Shown here: positions 56,655-64,000 of the stretch, piece by piece
Layout of the letters: each line of letters opens with the position of its first letter
How positions within the stretch are numbered: the stretch's first letter is position 1
From: Candidatus Leptofilum proximum
Lineage (GTDB): Bacteria > Chloroflexota > Anaerolineae > Promineifilales > Promineifilaceae
Direction: 5' to 3'
DNA length: 64,000 nt
NCBI GenBank assembly: GCA_016710325.1
Contig: JADJXK010000002.1
Span: 4,092,001 to 4,156,000, forward strand
Notes under the pieces: model-generated
Database searches by the model: none
The model's input: the letters and a program-made list of their open reading frames with translations, nothing else
Told to the model about the DNA's origin: nothing
Made by a program: the position numbers and the translations under genes

Positions 56655-58436
56655 TTATACCTTGTGTCGGGTAAGAACGTCAAGGGTAACACGGCCGTCG
56701 CGCCGCGTCAGCTGCACCACATCCCCGTTGTTGACGTGGCCAATGATGTCCTCATCAAACTGGTAGGCGTAGGGAATGTTCTCCAGCGAGCAGGCGGGCG
56801 CGCTTTGCTGGTCGATTTCCGTGTTGACAATGGCCAGGGGCGCTTTGCCCCGATAGAACAGCTCCAGCAGTACATAAGGCGCCACGGTTGACCCGCTGCC
56901 CTTGGGGAAGATGGCAATCTTGCCCGCCATGCTTTGCCCGTCGGCCGGATGGCCTGGCTCTTCGATGACGCCCGTTTCCCGGTTGACAAAGCCCAGCAGG
57001 GTGATGGGTGTATCGGTAACAAAGGCTTCGGCCGTGACGCTGAAGTTGGTTTGTGAGGGCAGGCCGTGGCCGGTGGCGGTGAAGGGAGCGGTGACAAGGT
57101 GAGGGGGTGACAAGGTGACAGGGTGAAGGGGTGAAGGGGTGAAGGGGCGGTTTTTCTGTTTGGGTTCTTGTTTCTGGTCGCCAATTGCCAATTGCCAATT
57201 GACAATTGACAATTCGCCGGTGGCGAGGGCGATGCAGTCCGCCAGGCGCATGACGGCCGTGGGGATGCCGTTGAGGCCGGACTTGATATAATGCTCGGCC
57301 TTCATGGAGTTGGTGAGGACGTGGTGGACCCAGCTGGGATCGTAGGGCACCACTTCCGGGCAGGTGTTTTCCAGCAGCAGCGCGCCGCTGCGGGTGATGA
57401 GCTCCGCGATGCCGGTTTTTTCGGCGATGGCTTTGTTGGCCGAGGAGGTGAAGACCCACAGCGGGGGTGCGTCCGGGGCCAGCTGCTTGCCTTTGAGCAG
57501 TGCGGCCGTTTCCCGCAGTTCGCCCAAAGATGCCTGGGGGCAGCCAATGGTGATGAGCGATACGGCCGTTTTCGGCGCCAGTTCCTCATACCGCTGCTGC
57601 AACTCTGCTTCGCCAAACAGCAGCCGCGCCTGGAATGCCGCCGGGGGTCGCTCGCCCTGCCCGTCGATGTAGAGCAGCGGGCAGCCATAGTTGGCGGCAG
57701 CGGCCGTCAGCGCCTTCTTTTGCTCGTGCGTCAGCTCGGCGGGCAGCCCTTTGATGGCCGGGATGGGGCCGTTGGGCATTTTCCACTCCGGCTGGCGCTG
57801 CTTGCCAATCCAGTCACCCAAAATCGAGAAGTCGGTGGGGTCTGCCAGCGGGGTGGTAACCACCACCGCCAGGTTGGGGCGGCGGTTCTCTGCCAGCATC
57901 AAGCCGTATTTGGGCGTGTAGCCCGTCAGTGCCGCGGCCAGGGCCGACAAGCCCGACTCCCGGTTGGTGATCAGCCCGGTGTAGGAGTTGCCAAAGCAGA
58001 TAGCGTTGGATTCGGCCCAGGCAGCCTCGCCGCTGGTGACCACGCCTTTCCACTCGTAAGGGATGCACGACTGCGTCGGCTGCACGCCCAGCTGCGTGTA
58101 GCGGGCAACAATTTCGGCGTTGTGCTCCTTGAAGTTGGGGGCCACGATGCGCATGGCGTCAAACTGGGCCTCGTCGCAGCCCGCCGAGTTGAGGGTGGTG
58201 GGCACGGCCACTTTGGCCTGCGGATCTTCGGCCAGGCGCGCCAGAAACTGGCGCAGCCCCAGCCCGCCGGTCAGCGGGGAAACGCCAGACAGGTGGGCGC
58301 TGGTAATGGGCACCAGCTCGGTGGCGGCGGCGGCGGCGGCCATATCCAGCAGCAGGCGCATGGCCATCTGGCGGGCCACGCCTTGTTGGCCATCCAGCAT
58401 GGCTTGCTGATCGTCGTTTAGCTTGATTTCGGTCAT
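56655..58436 (-). CDS. Fused aconitase X (DUF521 + DUF126), phosphomevalonate dehydratase candidate
   Basis: 593 residues. Residues about 1-400 are the large subunit of aconitase X (GLGLRQFLARLAEDP, VPTTLNSAGCDEAQ, CIPYEWKGVVTSGEAAWAES, with Cys ligands in GCDE, ENTCPEVV and the Ser/Thr-rich SGALLLENTC). Residues about 455-590 are the small subunit: FSVTAEAFVTDTPITLLG, NRETGVIEEPGHP, IFPKGSGSTVAPYVLLEL. The linker of some 45 residues (LSIVNWQLAIGD, then PFTPSPLHPVTLSPPH) is encoded by micro-repeats. AcnX proteins dehydrate cis-3-hydroxyproline or, in archaea, phosphomevalonate. The UbiD gene 3.3 kb away points to the latter. Which one it does is unproven. Confidence 0.8.
   Translation of the reverse strand: MTEIKLNDDQQAMLDGQQGVARQMAMRLLLDMAAAAAATELVPITSAHLSGVSPLTGGLGLRQFLARLAEDPQAKVAVPTTLNSAGCDEAQFDAMRIVAPNFKEHNAEIVARYTQLGVQPTQSCIPYEWKGVVTSGEAAWAESNAICFGNSYTGLITNRESGLSALAAALTGYTPKYGLMLAENRRPNLAVVVTTPLADPTDFSILGDWIGKQRQPEWKMPNGPIPAIKGLPAELTHEQKKALTAAAANYGCPLLYIDGQGERPPAAFQARLLFGEAELQQRYEELAPKTAVSLITIGCPQASLGELRETAALLKGKQLAPDAPPLWVFTSSANKAIAEKTGIAELITRSGALLLENTCPEVVPYDPSWVHHVLTNSMKAEHYIKSGLNGIPTAVMRLADCIALATGELSIVNWQLAIGDQKQEPKQKNRPFTPSPLHPVTLSPPHLVTAPFTATGHGLPSQTNFSVTAEAFVTDTPITLLGFVNRETGVIEEPGHPADGQSMAGKIAIFPKGSGSTVAPYVLLELFYRGKAPLAIVNTEIDQQSAPACSLENIPYAYQFDEDIIGHVNNGDVVQLTRRDGRVTLDVLTRHKV
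57097..57215. repeat. Micro-repeats inside the aconitase X linker
   Basis: Two unit types in frame: GGTGACAAGGTGACAGGGTG and GGGTGAAGGGGTGAAGGGG (57097-57150), then GCCAATTGCCAATTGCC and GACAATTGACAATT (57181-57215). They encode the linker between the large- and small-subunit halves. Elsewhere such units are intergenic. Confidence 0.8.
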
Positions 58437-58443
58437 GGATTGG

Positions 58444-59466
58444 TTACTCTCTTTTGTCTCGCGGCGTAGTGGGTAAATAGCCTGTATCTCGCTGGAGCTT
58501 GTTGCGCTCCGCCACCACCGTGGTTGCTTCCTGGGGATCGGGCGGCCGTTTCCGTTCTTCAAAGTGCAGGTATTCGCGCTGGGTGGGATAGGCAAAGTCG
58601 ATGTCCCAATGGTGTTTGAAGGCGCGCAGGATCGCTTCCCAGATGTCTTGTTCGCTGCCGCGCCGCTTGCGCGGATCGATCATGTAGCGCAGGGTGAGCA
58701 CCACACCGCTGTCGGCGACGCTGGTGTAAACGGTGGGTGTAACGTTGGAATAGCTGATGACAAAACGCTGCCCGGTGCGACGGCCGTACTGCTTCACCGC
58801 CTCACCTACATCCGGAGCCAGCTCGTTGACGATGTTCACCAGAATCGCCTTGGCCTTTTCCCAATCGCTTTCGAAGGTGACCATGACGGGGATTTCGTTC
58901 CAGATGAAGGGGAAGCCCTGGTGCATGTTGGTCAGCACTTCGGAGAAGACCTTGCCGTTGGGGATGTGAATAATGCGCCCGGTGCTTTGCTCGGCGTTGA
59001 TGCGACGGCCGATTTCCAGCATACTAAACGAGAAGAGGCGGATGTCGATAACGTCCCCCAGCTGATCGGCAATCTCGACGCGGTCGCCCACGACAAACGG
59101 CCGTCGCCACACAATAAACACCCAGCCCGCCAGCGCCACAATCAAATCCTGCAGGGCAATGGCAATACCGGCCGACAGCAGCCCCAGGTAGGTGACGAGT
59201 GTGCCGATCCCTTCCAGCCAAAGCCGCCCTACGAGCAAGATGCCCAGCACCACGGAGGCGTATTCCACCGTTTTGCGCAGGCTGTAGAGCGTGCGGGCGT
59301 TATCCGCGTAGCGGCGGTGGATGAGGCGCAGCACCAACCAGCGCGCCAGCCACAGCAGCAAAATGATGACCAGCGACAGCAGCAAGTCACGCTGAAACTC
59401 GTTGGTCAGATCAAGGTTGATGGATGAGAAAAAATTATCTAGCGCTTCACGCACTTGTTCAATCAT
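58444..59466 (-). CDS. mscS: MscS-family mechanosensitive channel
   Basis: 340 residues. Three or four helices, the pore helix GLLSAGIAIALQDLIVALAGWVFIVWRRPF with the Gly/Ala pattern of MscS TM3, the beta domain FVVGDRVEIADQLGDVIDIRLFSFSMLEI, and HIPNGKVFSEVLTN. The C-terminal cytoplasmic domain is longer than in E. coli and ends in a basic tail. Opens under membrane tension to release solutes. Overlaps the usp gene upstream by 4 bases (ATGA), so they share an operon. Confidence 0.9.
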   Translation of the reverse strand: MIEQVREALDNFFSSINLDLTNEFQRDLLLSLVIILLLWLARWLVLRLIHRRYADNARTLYSLRKTVEYASVVLGILLVGRLWLEGIGTLVTYLGLLSAGIAIALQDLIVALAGWVFIVWRRPFVVGDRVEIADQLGDVIDIRLFSFSMLEIGRRINAEQSTGRIIHIPNGKVFSEVLTNMHQGFPFIWNEIPVMVTFESDWEKAKAILVNIVNELAPDVGEAVKQYGRRTGQRFVISYSNVTPTVYTSVADSGVVLTLRYMIDPRKRRGSEQDIWEAILRAFKHHWDIDFAYPTQREYLHFEERKRPPDPQEATTVVAERNKLQRDTGYLPTTPRDKRE

Positions 59467-59933
59467 CTTTTGGATTGCTCACTTTTTATTTTTATCCGGT
59501 CGGGGCGGATGATTTCGACGGTAACGGCCGTTTGCTGCCGGATGCTCTCGGCCAATCGTTCAATGGCATCGTCGCCAAAGACGTTGGCCGTCGTGCCGCG
59601 CGGCGCGCCCAATATCAACGTGTCTGCTTTAACATCTTTCACAAAGCGCACGATCTCCTCACGCACGTTGCCGCGGCGGATGCGCACTTCGGTGCCCAGG
59701 TACGCGGCGTCCGCCCGCTTTTGCGCAATGCGCAGCAGCGTTTCGCCCATCCAGTTCAGTTCCGCCAACAGAGCATCACGCAGGTTGTCGTCCACTTCGT
59801 CGTCCAGGCTGTGCGGGTCCACCACGTAGAGGAAGATCAGCGGCTTGTCGCTGGCCTTGGCGCGGGCGATGGCTGCCAGTTGGGCGGCCCGGCTGCCTTC
59901 GCCGCCGCGGGTGGCGCAAACAATGCTACCCAT
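59463..59933 (-). CDS. Universal stress protein (UspA family)
   Basis: 156 residues. SIVCATRGGEGSRAAQLAAI at the start and the nucleotide-loop DTLILGAPRGTTANVFGDDAI (Gly-x-x-Gly then nine residues and Gly) near residue 115 fit ATP-binding Usp proteins. The ATG overlaps the stop of the CPA1 antiporter gene by 8 bases, and its stop overlaps mscS, placing a nucleotide-binding stress protein between two membrane transport genes. A regulatory domain for the antiporter by analogy with fused Usp domains is an inference. Confidence 0.85.
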   Translation of the reverse strand: MGSIVCATRGGEGSRAAQLAAIARAKASDKPLIFLYVVDPHSLDDEVDDNLRDALLAELNWMGETLLRIAQKRADAAYLGTEVRIRRGNVREEIVRFVKDVKADTLILGAPRGTTANVFGDDAIERLAESIRQQTAVTVEIIRPDRIKIKSEQSKR

Positions 59934-61614
59934 GCTCCCCCTCCTGCTGGCTGTGCACGTGCATGTTACGATTCTTCATGATGATTTCCAGGGCGGCCAC
60001 CCGGTTGTTGAGCTCGGTAATCAACTCATCGTGCACTTCATTAGAGATGAGGCCGCGCCTCGATGCCTCGCCGATGGCGCTGCGTTCAGCATTGAGAGCG
60101 TCTTCGCGAGCTTGCAGGTACATTTCTTGCTCCAGCTCGGGGAAATTTTGTAAATGGACTCCCAAGTCTTCTTTTTTATCCCCGATTTCCTCATCGTAGA
60201 CCTGGCTCATAGATTCCCAAATATCAGGGAACAAAATCCCATTGTTGCGCAGTCGTTCCAGTTCGTGTTTGCCCGCCCACTTGGCAAAAAGGGTCGCCTG
60301 CCGCCGCTGCAGCTCGATGCGCTGGGGTGGTTTATCGGCCAGTTGGAGGCGGTTGATGAGCCGCTCGATGGTCATGCCCTGGAAGAGCAGGGTAAAAAGC
60401 ACCACACCAAAGGTCATGACGCGCAGTTCGAGGGCAATGTCGGAGCCAAACACAGCATCTTCAATCGAAAGGGCCAGGGCCAGGCTGATGGCGCCGCGCA
60501 GCCCGCCCCAGAACATGACGTGTTGGTAGGGCAGGGGAATGTGGTTTTGTGGTTGGAAACGGCCGTAAATCCACCCAAACGTATAAATGATCAAACCCCG
60601 GCTAAAAATAATGGCCAGCACGGCGACAATGATGGGAATGATATTCGGCCGTAGCTGCGGCAGCTCAATTTCCAGCCCGATCAGCAAAAAGACCAGCGAG
60701 TTCACCACAAAGCTCAAAAATTCCCAGAAGTTGTCCAGCGTCAGCTTGGTAGTGGGCGACGTGTTCTGAAAGCCGATGTTGCCCACCATCAGGCCCGCCG
60801 CCACCACGGCCAGGATGCCGCTAAAGTGCAGCCCGTCTACCCGCACCAGATCGCCAAATGATTCTGCTACCACATAAGAACCAAAAGCCAGGGCCACCGT
60901 TGTGGCGGTTTCAATCAGGTGGTCATCCACGTTTTTCAGGATGATGTAGGACACCACGTACCCCATCACCAGCCCCACAGCCAGCCCGCCCAGGGCCACA
61001 ATAAAAAACTCCTGCAGCGCTTCTCCCAGCCCAAATGAATCGGACACTCTCCCGGCCGCCAGGGCCAGGCTAAAAATGACGATGGCCACACCATCATTAA
61101 ACAGGCTTTCGCCTTCCACCAAAATCGTCAGCCGCTTGCTGACGCCCAGGCTGCGGAAAAAGGCAATCACCGCCACCGGGTCCGTGGCCGAAATGAGCGC
61201 ACCAAAAGCCAGGGCCGCGGCCAAGGAGATGCCCAAAAATTCCACCACCAGCCCCCCAACCACGAAGGTACCCACCAGCGTCCCGCCGACGGCCAGCAGC
61301 AGCACCGGCAGCAAATCTTTTTTCAAGCGCCGCCAGGGAATGTGCAGCGTCGCTTCGAAGATGAGCGGTGGTACCAAAATCGCCAGAATCAAGTCGGAAC
61401 TGACGGTGAAGTCCAGGAAGTTGGGAAAAAACGAGAGCACCAGCCCCACCAGCACCAGGGCGACGGTGTAGGGCAGGCGGATGCGGCGCACTACGATGGC
61501 CACCATGGCGGCAATAAACAGCAGCACCATGAGGCTCAACTCCGCGCGCACCAGCCCGTTTTCTTCGGCCTGCATCAGGCTGGGGAGATGTTCCGCAAGG
61601 GCGGGAAAATCCAT
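59926..61614 (-). CDS. CPA1-family Na+/H+ antiporter (NhaP-like) with long cytoplasmic tail
   Basis: 562 residues. Twelve membrane helices; the ion-site sequences are GALISATDPVAVIAFFRSL and EGESLFNDGVAIVIFSLAL, typical of CPA1 (NhaP/NHE). After residue 410 a hydrophilic tail of 150 residues is mostly charged helix (HELERLRNNGILFPDIWESM, LQNFPELEQEMYLQAREDAL), resembling the regulatory tails of plant and bacterial NhaP proteins. AAGGAGAC precedes the ATG. First gene of the nhaP-usp-mscS operon. Confidence 0.92.
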   Translation of the reverse strand: MDFPALAEHLPSLMQAEENGLVRAELSLMVLLFIAAMVAIVVRRIRLPYTVALVLVGLVLSFFPNFLDFTVSSDLILAILVPPLIFEATLHIPWRRLKKDLLPVLLLAVGGTLVGTFVVGGLVVEFLGISLAAALAFGALISATDPVAVIAFFRSLGVSKRLTILVEGESLFNDGVAIVIFSLALAAGRVSDSFGLGEALQEFFIVALGGLAVGLVMGYVVSYIILKNVDDHLIETATTVALAFGSYVVAESFGDLVRVDGLHFSGILAVVAAGLMVGNIGFQNTSPTTKLTLDNFWEFLSFVVNSLVFLLIGLEIELPQLRPNIIPIIVAVLAIIFSRGLIIYTFGWIYGRFQPQNHIPLPYQHVMFWGGLRGAISLALALSIEDAVFGSDIALELRVMTFGVVLFTLLFQGMTIERLINRLQLADKPPQRIELQRRQATLFAKWAGKHELERLRNNGILFPDIWESMSQVYDEEIGDKKEDLGVHLQNFPELEQEMYLQAREDALNAERSAIGEASRRGLISNEVHDELITELNNRVAALEIIMKNRNMHVHSQQEGEHG

Positions 61615-61635
61615 TTTGTCTCCTTCAAAAATAGG

Positions 61636-61694
61636 CCACGGATTAACGCGGATTAAAATCTTATAAATCTGCGAAATCTGCGTTTATCTGTGTC
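61636..61694. repeat. Micro-repeat hairpin, gattaacgcg/aatctgcg family
   Basis: CCACGGATTAACGCGGATT and AAAATC face AAATCTGCGAAATCTGCG and TTTATCTGTG. Lies between ubiD and the CPA1 gene. Confidence 0.65.
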
Positions 61695-61735
61695 CCTTTC
61701 ATTCATGGTGTTGAGCTTCCACCAGCCACGAACCG

Positions 61736-63046
61736 CTAAAGATACTCGTCCAGGTTGACGGTGCCGTATTCGCCGCGCGTAAATTTGCTTTTGTCGGCGC
61801 CCCAGGGAATAGTGCAGTCAAAGCCGAGCTTGGCCGTGTGGCTTTTTTTTCCCGGCACGTGAATGCCGGACGGGTCCAGCGAGCTGCCCGGCTGGTTGGG
61901 GAACAGCATCATGTCCTTATCGCCCTGGAAGCGGGTGGCAAAGGCCCACTCCACCTGTGCCGGATCGTAAATGTCTACGTCGGTATCCACCACCCAGACG
62001 TGTTTAAGGGAACCATGTCCTTTGAAGGCGGCTTCGATAGCACGACGGCCGTCTTCCGGTCCCTGCTTGTCTATTTGCACCACCGCGTGCAGCCAGGAGC
62101 TGCCGCCCGGCGTAATCACCACGTCAGTGCAGCGCGTCACCCTGTTCACCTCGGCAAAAATCGTGGGCTCCTTGGGCATGCCCATCAAGATCTTGTGTTC
62201 CAGACCACCCGGCAGCAGCGCATGGAAGATGGGATTGCGCCGGTGCGTAATCAGGTCAATCTCGATGATCGGCTGATCACGCACAATGTCCATCGTCTCC
62301 GTCAGATCCATAAACGGCCCTTCCGCCGTCTGCCGCCGGGTGATGCGCCCTTCCAGCACGATCTCCGCATCGGCGGGCACGGCCAGGTTGTTGGTGAGGC
62401 ACTTCACCAGCGGCGTGGGCGCCAGGGCATGGGCCACCGCCAGCTCGTCCACGTCCGGCGCGGCCGACAGGGACGCCGCCAGGTGCACCGCCTGCGACAC
62501 GCCAATGCAGATGGCCACCGGCAGGTCGCCCTCCACTTTTTGCATGGCGGTCCAGGTGCCGCGCCGCTCGATGATACGCGCGGCAAAACGCCGGTCATCC
62601 AGCCGCAGCAGCCGGTGATAGCACATGTTGCGCCCCAGCTCCGGATCTTCTGTAATCACCACATTGCTGGCGATGTAATGCCCGCCATCCTGCGGCAGGT
62701 GGAATAAAATCGGCAAATCGTGCAGGTCAAACTGTTCCAAAACCACTTCCTGGCAGGGACCACTTTCCACCACCGGCGGCGTTTGTGGGTTTTCCGTAGC
62801 GTTGGCCAGGTGCGGGATCAGTTCTGGAACGGGCACATTGAGGTCCATGCTGAAATATTTCCGGTCCGAGCACGGCCCGGCGCAGATACGCCAGCCGGGG
62901 TAGTCGATGATGTGGTTGAACAGAACAGGTCGCCCTTCCAGGGCGTGGGCCACGTTGGCCAGTTCGTAGTGCACGCTGACGGGTTTGTTGATCTCAATCA
63001 GGTCACCCGTCTGGGCAGCCAGGTCTAAAAAATGTCGAAAACTCAT
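61736..63046 (-). CDS. UbiD-family decarboxylase
   Basis: 436 residues. UbiD needs prenyl-FMN made by UbiX; no ubiX gene is in the window. Motifs: GGHYIASNVVITEDPELGRNMCYHRL, FMDLTETMDIVRDQPIIEI (the Glu and Arg of the metal/prFMN site), and HVWVVDTDVDIYDPAQVEWAFATR. The last block is close to the archaeal UbiD subgroup that includes anhydromevalonate-phosphate decarboxylase. With the aconitase X at 56655 it could form the two special steps of the archaeal-type mevalonate pathway. Other UbiD roles (aromatic acid decarboxylation) remain possible. AAGAGGC precedes the ATG. Confidence 0.85.
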   Translation of the reverse strand: MSFRHFLDLAAQTGDLIEINKPVSVHYELANVAHALEGRPVLFNHIIDYPGWRICAGPCSDRKYFSMDLNVPVPELIPHLANATENPQTPPVVESGPCQEVVLEQFDLHDLPILFHLPQDGGHYIASNVVITEDPELGRNMCYHRLLRLDDRRFAARIIERRGTWTAMQKVEGDLPVAICIGVSQAVHLAASLSAAPDVDELAVAHALAPTPLVKCLTNNLAVPADAEIVLEGRITRRQTAEGPFMDLTETMDIVRDQPIIEIDLITHRRNPIFHALLPGGLEHKILMGMPKEPTIFAEVNRVTRCTDVVITPGGSSWLHAVVQIDKQGPEDGRRAIEAAFKGHGSLKHVWVVDTDVDIYDPAQVEWAFATRFQGDKDMMLFPNQPGSSLDPSGIHVPGKKSHTAKLGFDCTIPWGADKSKFTRGEYGTVNLDEYL

Positions 63047-63192
63047 AGTGCCTCTTTACGCAAAATACACGCCAACGGGGTTTAGGCGTAGAAAATCCGC
63101 TGCATAACCGTGCAGAAAGCAATCGCACAGTCAGATAATCTATTGTAAACTGTTTGAGTTTATCCTGAAAATTTATTGTAAGGAGTGACTGC

Positions 63193-64000
63193 ATGACGCG
63201 CCAACATCCTTTGCTGTTTTTTATTTCGATGCTTTTTCTGGCTACCCTGGCCTGTAATGCTTTTGCCGGCGATAACACGGAGCCTGCGCTTGACGTGCCG
63301 CCCCCGGCCGTCACCGTGGTAGATGCCACGGCCGTTCCCGGCGCCGAAACCCCCATTGTAGGTATTTCTCCTACGGCCACATTGCCCGGCAGCAGCGGCA
63401 GCGGTACGGCCGTTGCCTCCGGCAGTCCCTACGTCACCATGCTGGTGGATCTCAACATCCGTTCTGGCCCTGGCGTGGTGTATGAGCGGCTGGGCTTTTT
63501 CCTCAAAGATTCAACCGCCCAGGTGTTGGGACGTGATCCGGCTACTGGTTGGTGGCTGGTCACCTGCCCCAGCGACATTGCCGCGCCGCAGTGCTGGATT
63601 TCCGGCGGGCCGCAGTACACCCTAGGCGCCAATACCGACAACGTGCCGGTGGCCGCTGCCCCGCCCACACCCTCGCCAGAGCCGACGGCGACGGCGACTA
63701 CAGAACCGGTGGCGGATACGGCCGTTATCGGTGGCCTGGGCAGCTACATCGTCTACAGCGACACGGATGGCATCTGGCGGCTGCCGCTGGACAATACCCA
63801 GTCGCCGCCTACGGCGGGTGAACCGGTGCTGTTAACGGCCGTTGCCGGAGTTGAGCAGCTGCTGGTTTCGCCCGATGGCCAGCAAATCGCCTACGTGGCC
63901 GGGGATTTTGAAAGCAACCAACTGGGCATCGTCTCCGTCACGGGCAGCGGCCAGGTATTGGTGGCGTCAGAAGATTTGCCCAATGAGGCAGGCAGCGAAT
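63193..64000 (+). CDS. Lipoprotein with SH3b and beta-propeller-like domain (partial)
   Basis: Starts at ATG 63193 with AAGGAG before it and stays open to the window end (269 codons), so the 3' part is missing. Lipobox LATLACNAF. After a Thr/Pro spacer, a bacterial SH3 domain spans about residues 78-130 (VDLNIRSGPGVVYERLGFF, GWWLVTCPS, CWISGG). A second Thr-rich linker (PSPEPTATATTEPV) leads to repeats like YIVYSDTDGIWRLPLD and LLVSPDGQQIAYVAGDF, typical of TolB/WD40-like propellers. A surface-anchored binding protein by inference. Four ACGGCCGT octamers. Confidence 0.8.
   Translation, partial: MTRQHPLLFFISMLFLATLACNAFAGDNTEPALDVPPPAVTVVDATAVPGAETPIVGISPTATLPGSSGSGTAVASGSPYVTMLVDLNIRSGPGVVYERLGFFLKDSTAQVLGRDPATGWWLVTCPSDIAAPQCWISGGPQYTLGANTDNVPVAAAPPTPSPEPTATATTEPVADTAVIGGLGSYIVYSDTDGIWRLPLDNTQSPPTAGEPVLLTAVAGVEQLLVSPDGQQIAYVAGDFESNQLGIVSVTGSGQVLVASEDLPNEAGSE

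Noticed and set aside
57291..58421. 376-codon frame opposite aconitase X
   Set aside because: Shadow of the DUF521 domain; no ribosome-binding site or motif.

Overview
The window looks like a chromosome segment of an uncultured Chloroflexota bacterium, probably Anaerolineae or Ca. Promineifilum-like. That placement is an inference from gene content: many Thr/Pro-rich lipoproteins, CarD, a bacterial translin, MoxR/DUF58 loci, a fused aconitase X near a UbiD decarboxylase, and no outer-membrane biogenesis genes. Base composition is moderately GC-rich, with a few AT-rich islands. I see about 60 protein genes, one tRNA-Val, one SAM-I riboswitch, several promoters and terminators, and no phage, IS transposase or CRISPR array.

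Layout. 0-8.4 kb: acetyltransferase, lipoprotein, two cysteine-synthase paralogues (the second behind a long structured leader), then a SAM-riboswitch-controlled operon: JAMM protease, ThiS/MoaD/CysO-type sulfur carrier ending in GGK, DUF4395 membrane protein, thioredoxin-like protein, MoeB-rhodanese. With the cysteine synthases this forms a complete-looking carrier-protein route to cysteine. 8.5-19.4 kb: VOC protein, two secreted PQQ-type sugar dehydrogenases, RfbB, metallophosphoesterase, NudC, a Thr/Pro-rich protein, a low-GC orphan and a BatA/vWA protein. 19.4-32.0 kb: vapBC, S1 protein, CarD and a MoxR/DUF58/ABC-2 exporter locus interrupted by a four-helix-bundle gene lying between inverted repeats. 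32-41 kb: DUF503, DUF4230, small flavoprotein, translin, DUF2877, YbaK, glycosyltransferase, aldo/keto reductase, and a multicopper oxidase-ZIP pair behind a promoter covered by palindromes. 41.4-46.2 kb: yacL-gltX-cysS-rlmB. 46.2-52.8 kb: sparse region, flavin oxidoreductase, M28 peptidase, 48-residue membrane peptide, epimerase. 52.9-63 kb: tRNA-Val, then an ion-homeostasis cluster (CBS, ArsB/NhaD-type antiporter, PII-like, CPA2 antiporter, MscS, Usp, CPA1 antiporter) enclosing aconitase X and ending with UbiD, and finally a lipoprotein running off the window.

Two genome-scale patterns stand out. First, the palindromic octamer ACGGCCGT occurs about one hundred times by hand count, where base composition predicts about two, in genes (all frames), intergenic DNA and terminator stems; it behaves like a HIP1-type element. 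Second, many intergenic gaps hold hairpins built from 7-9-base units, in at least seven unrelated sequence families. Copies have entered coding sequence in frame (DUF58; the linker joining the two halves of aconitase X) and bracket the four-helix-bundle gene.
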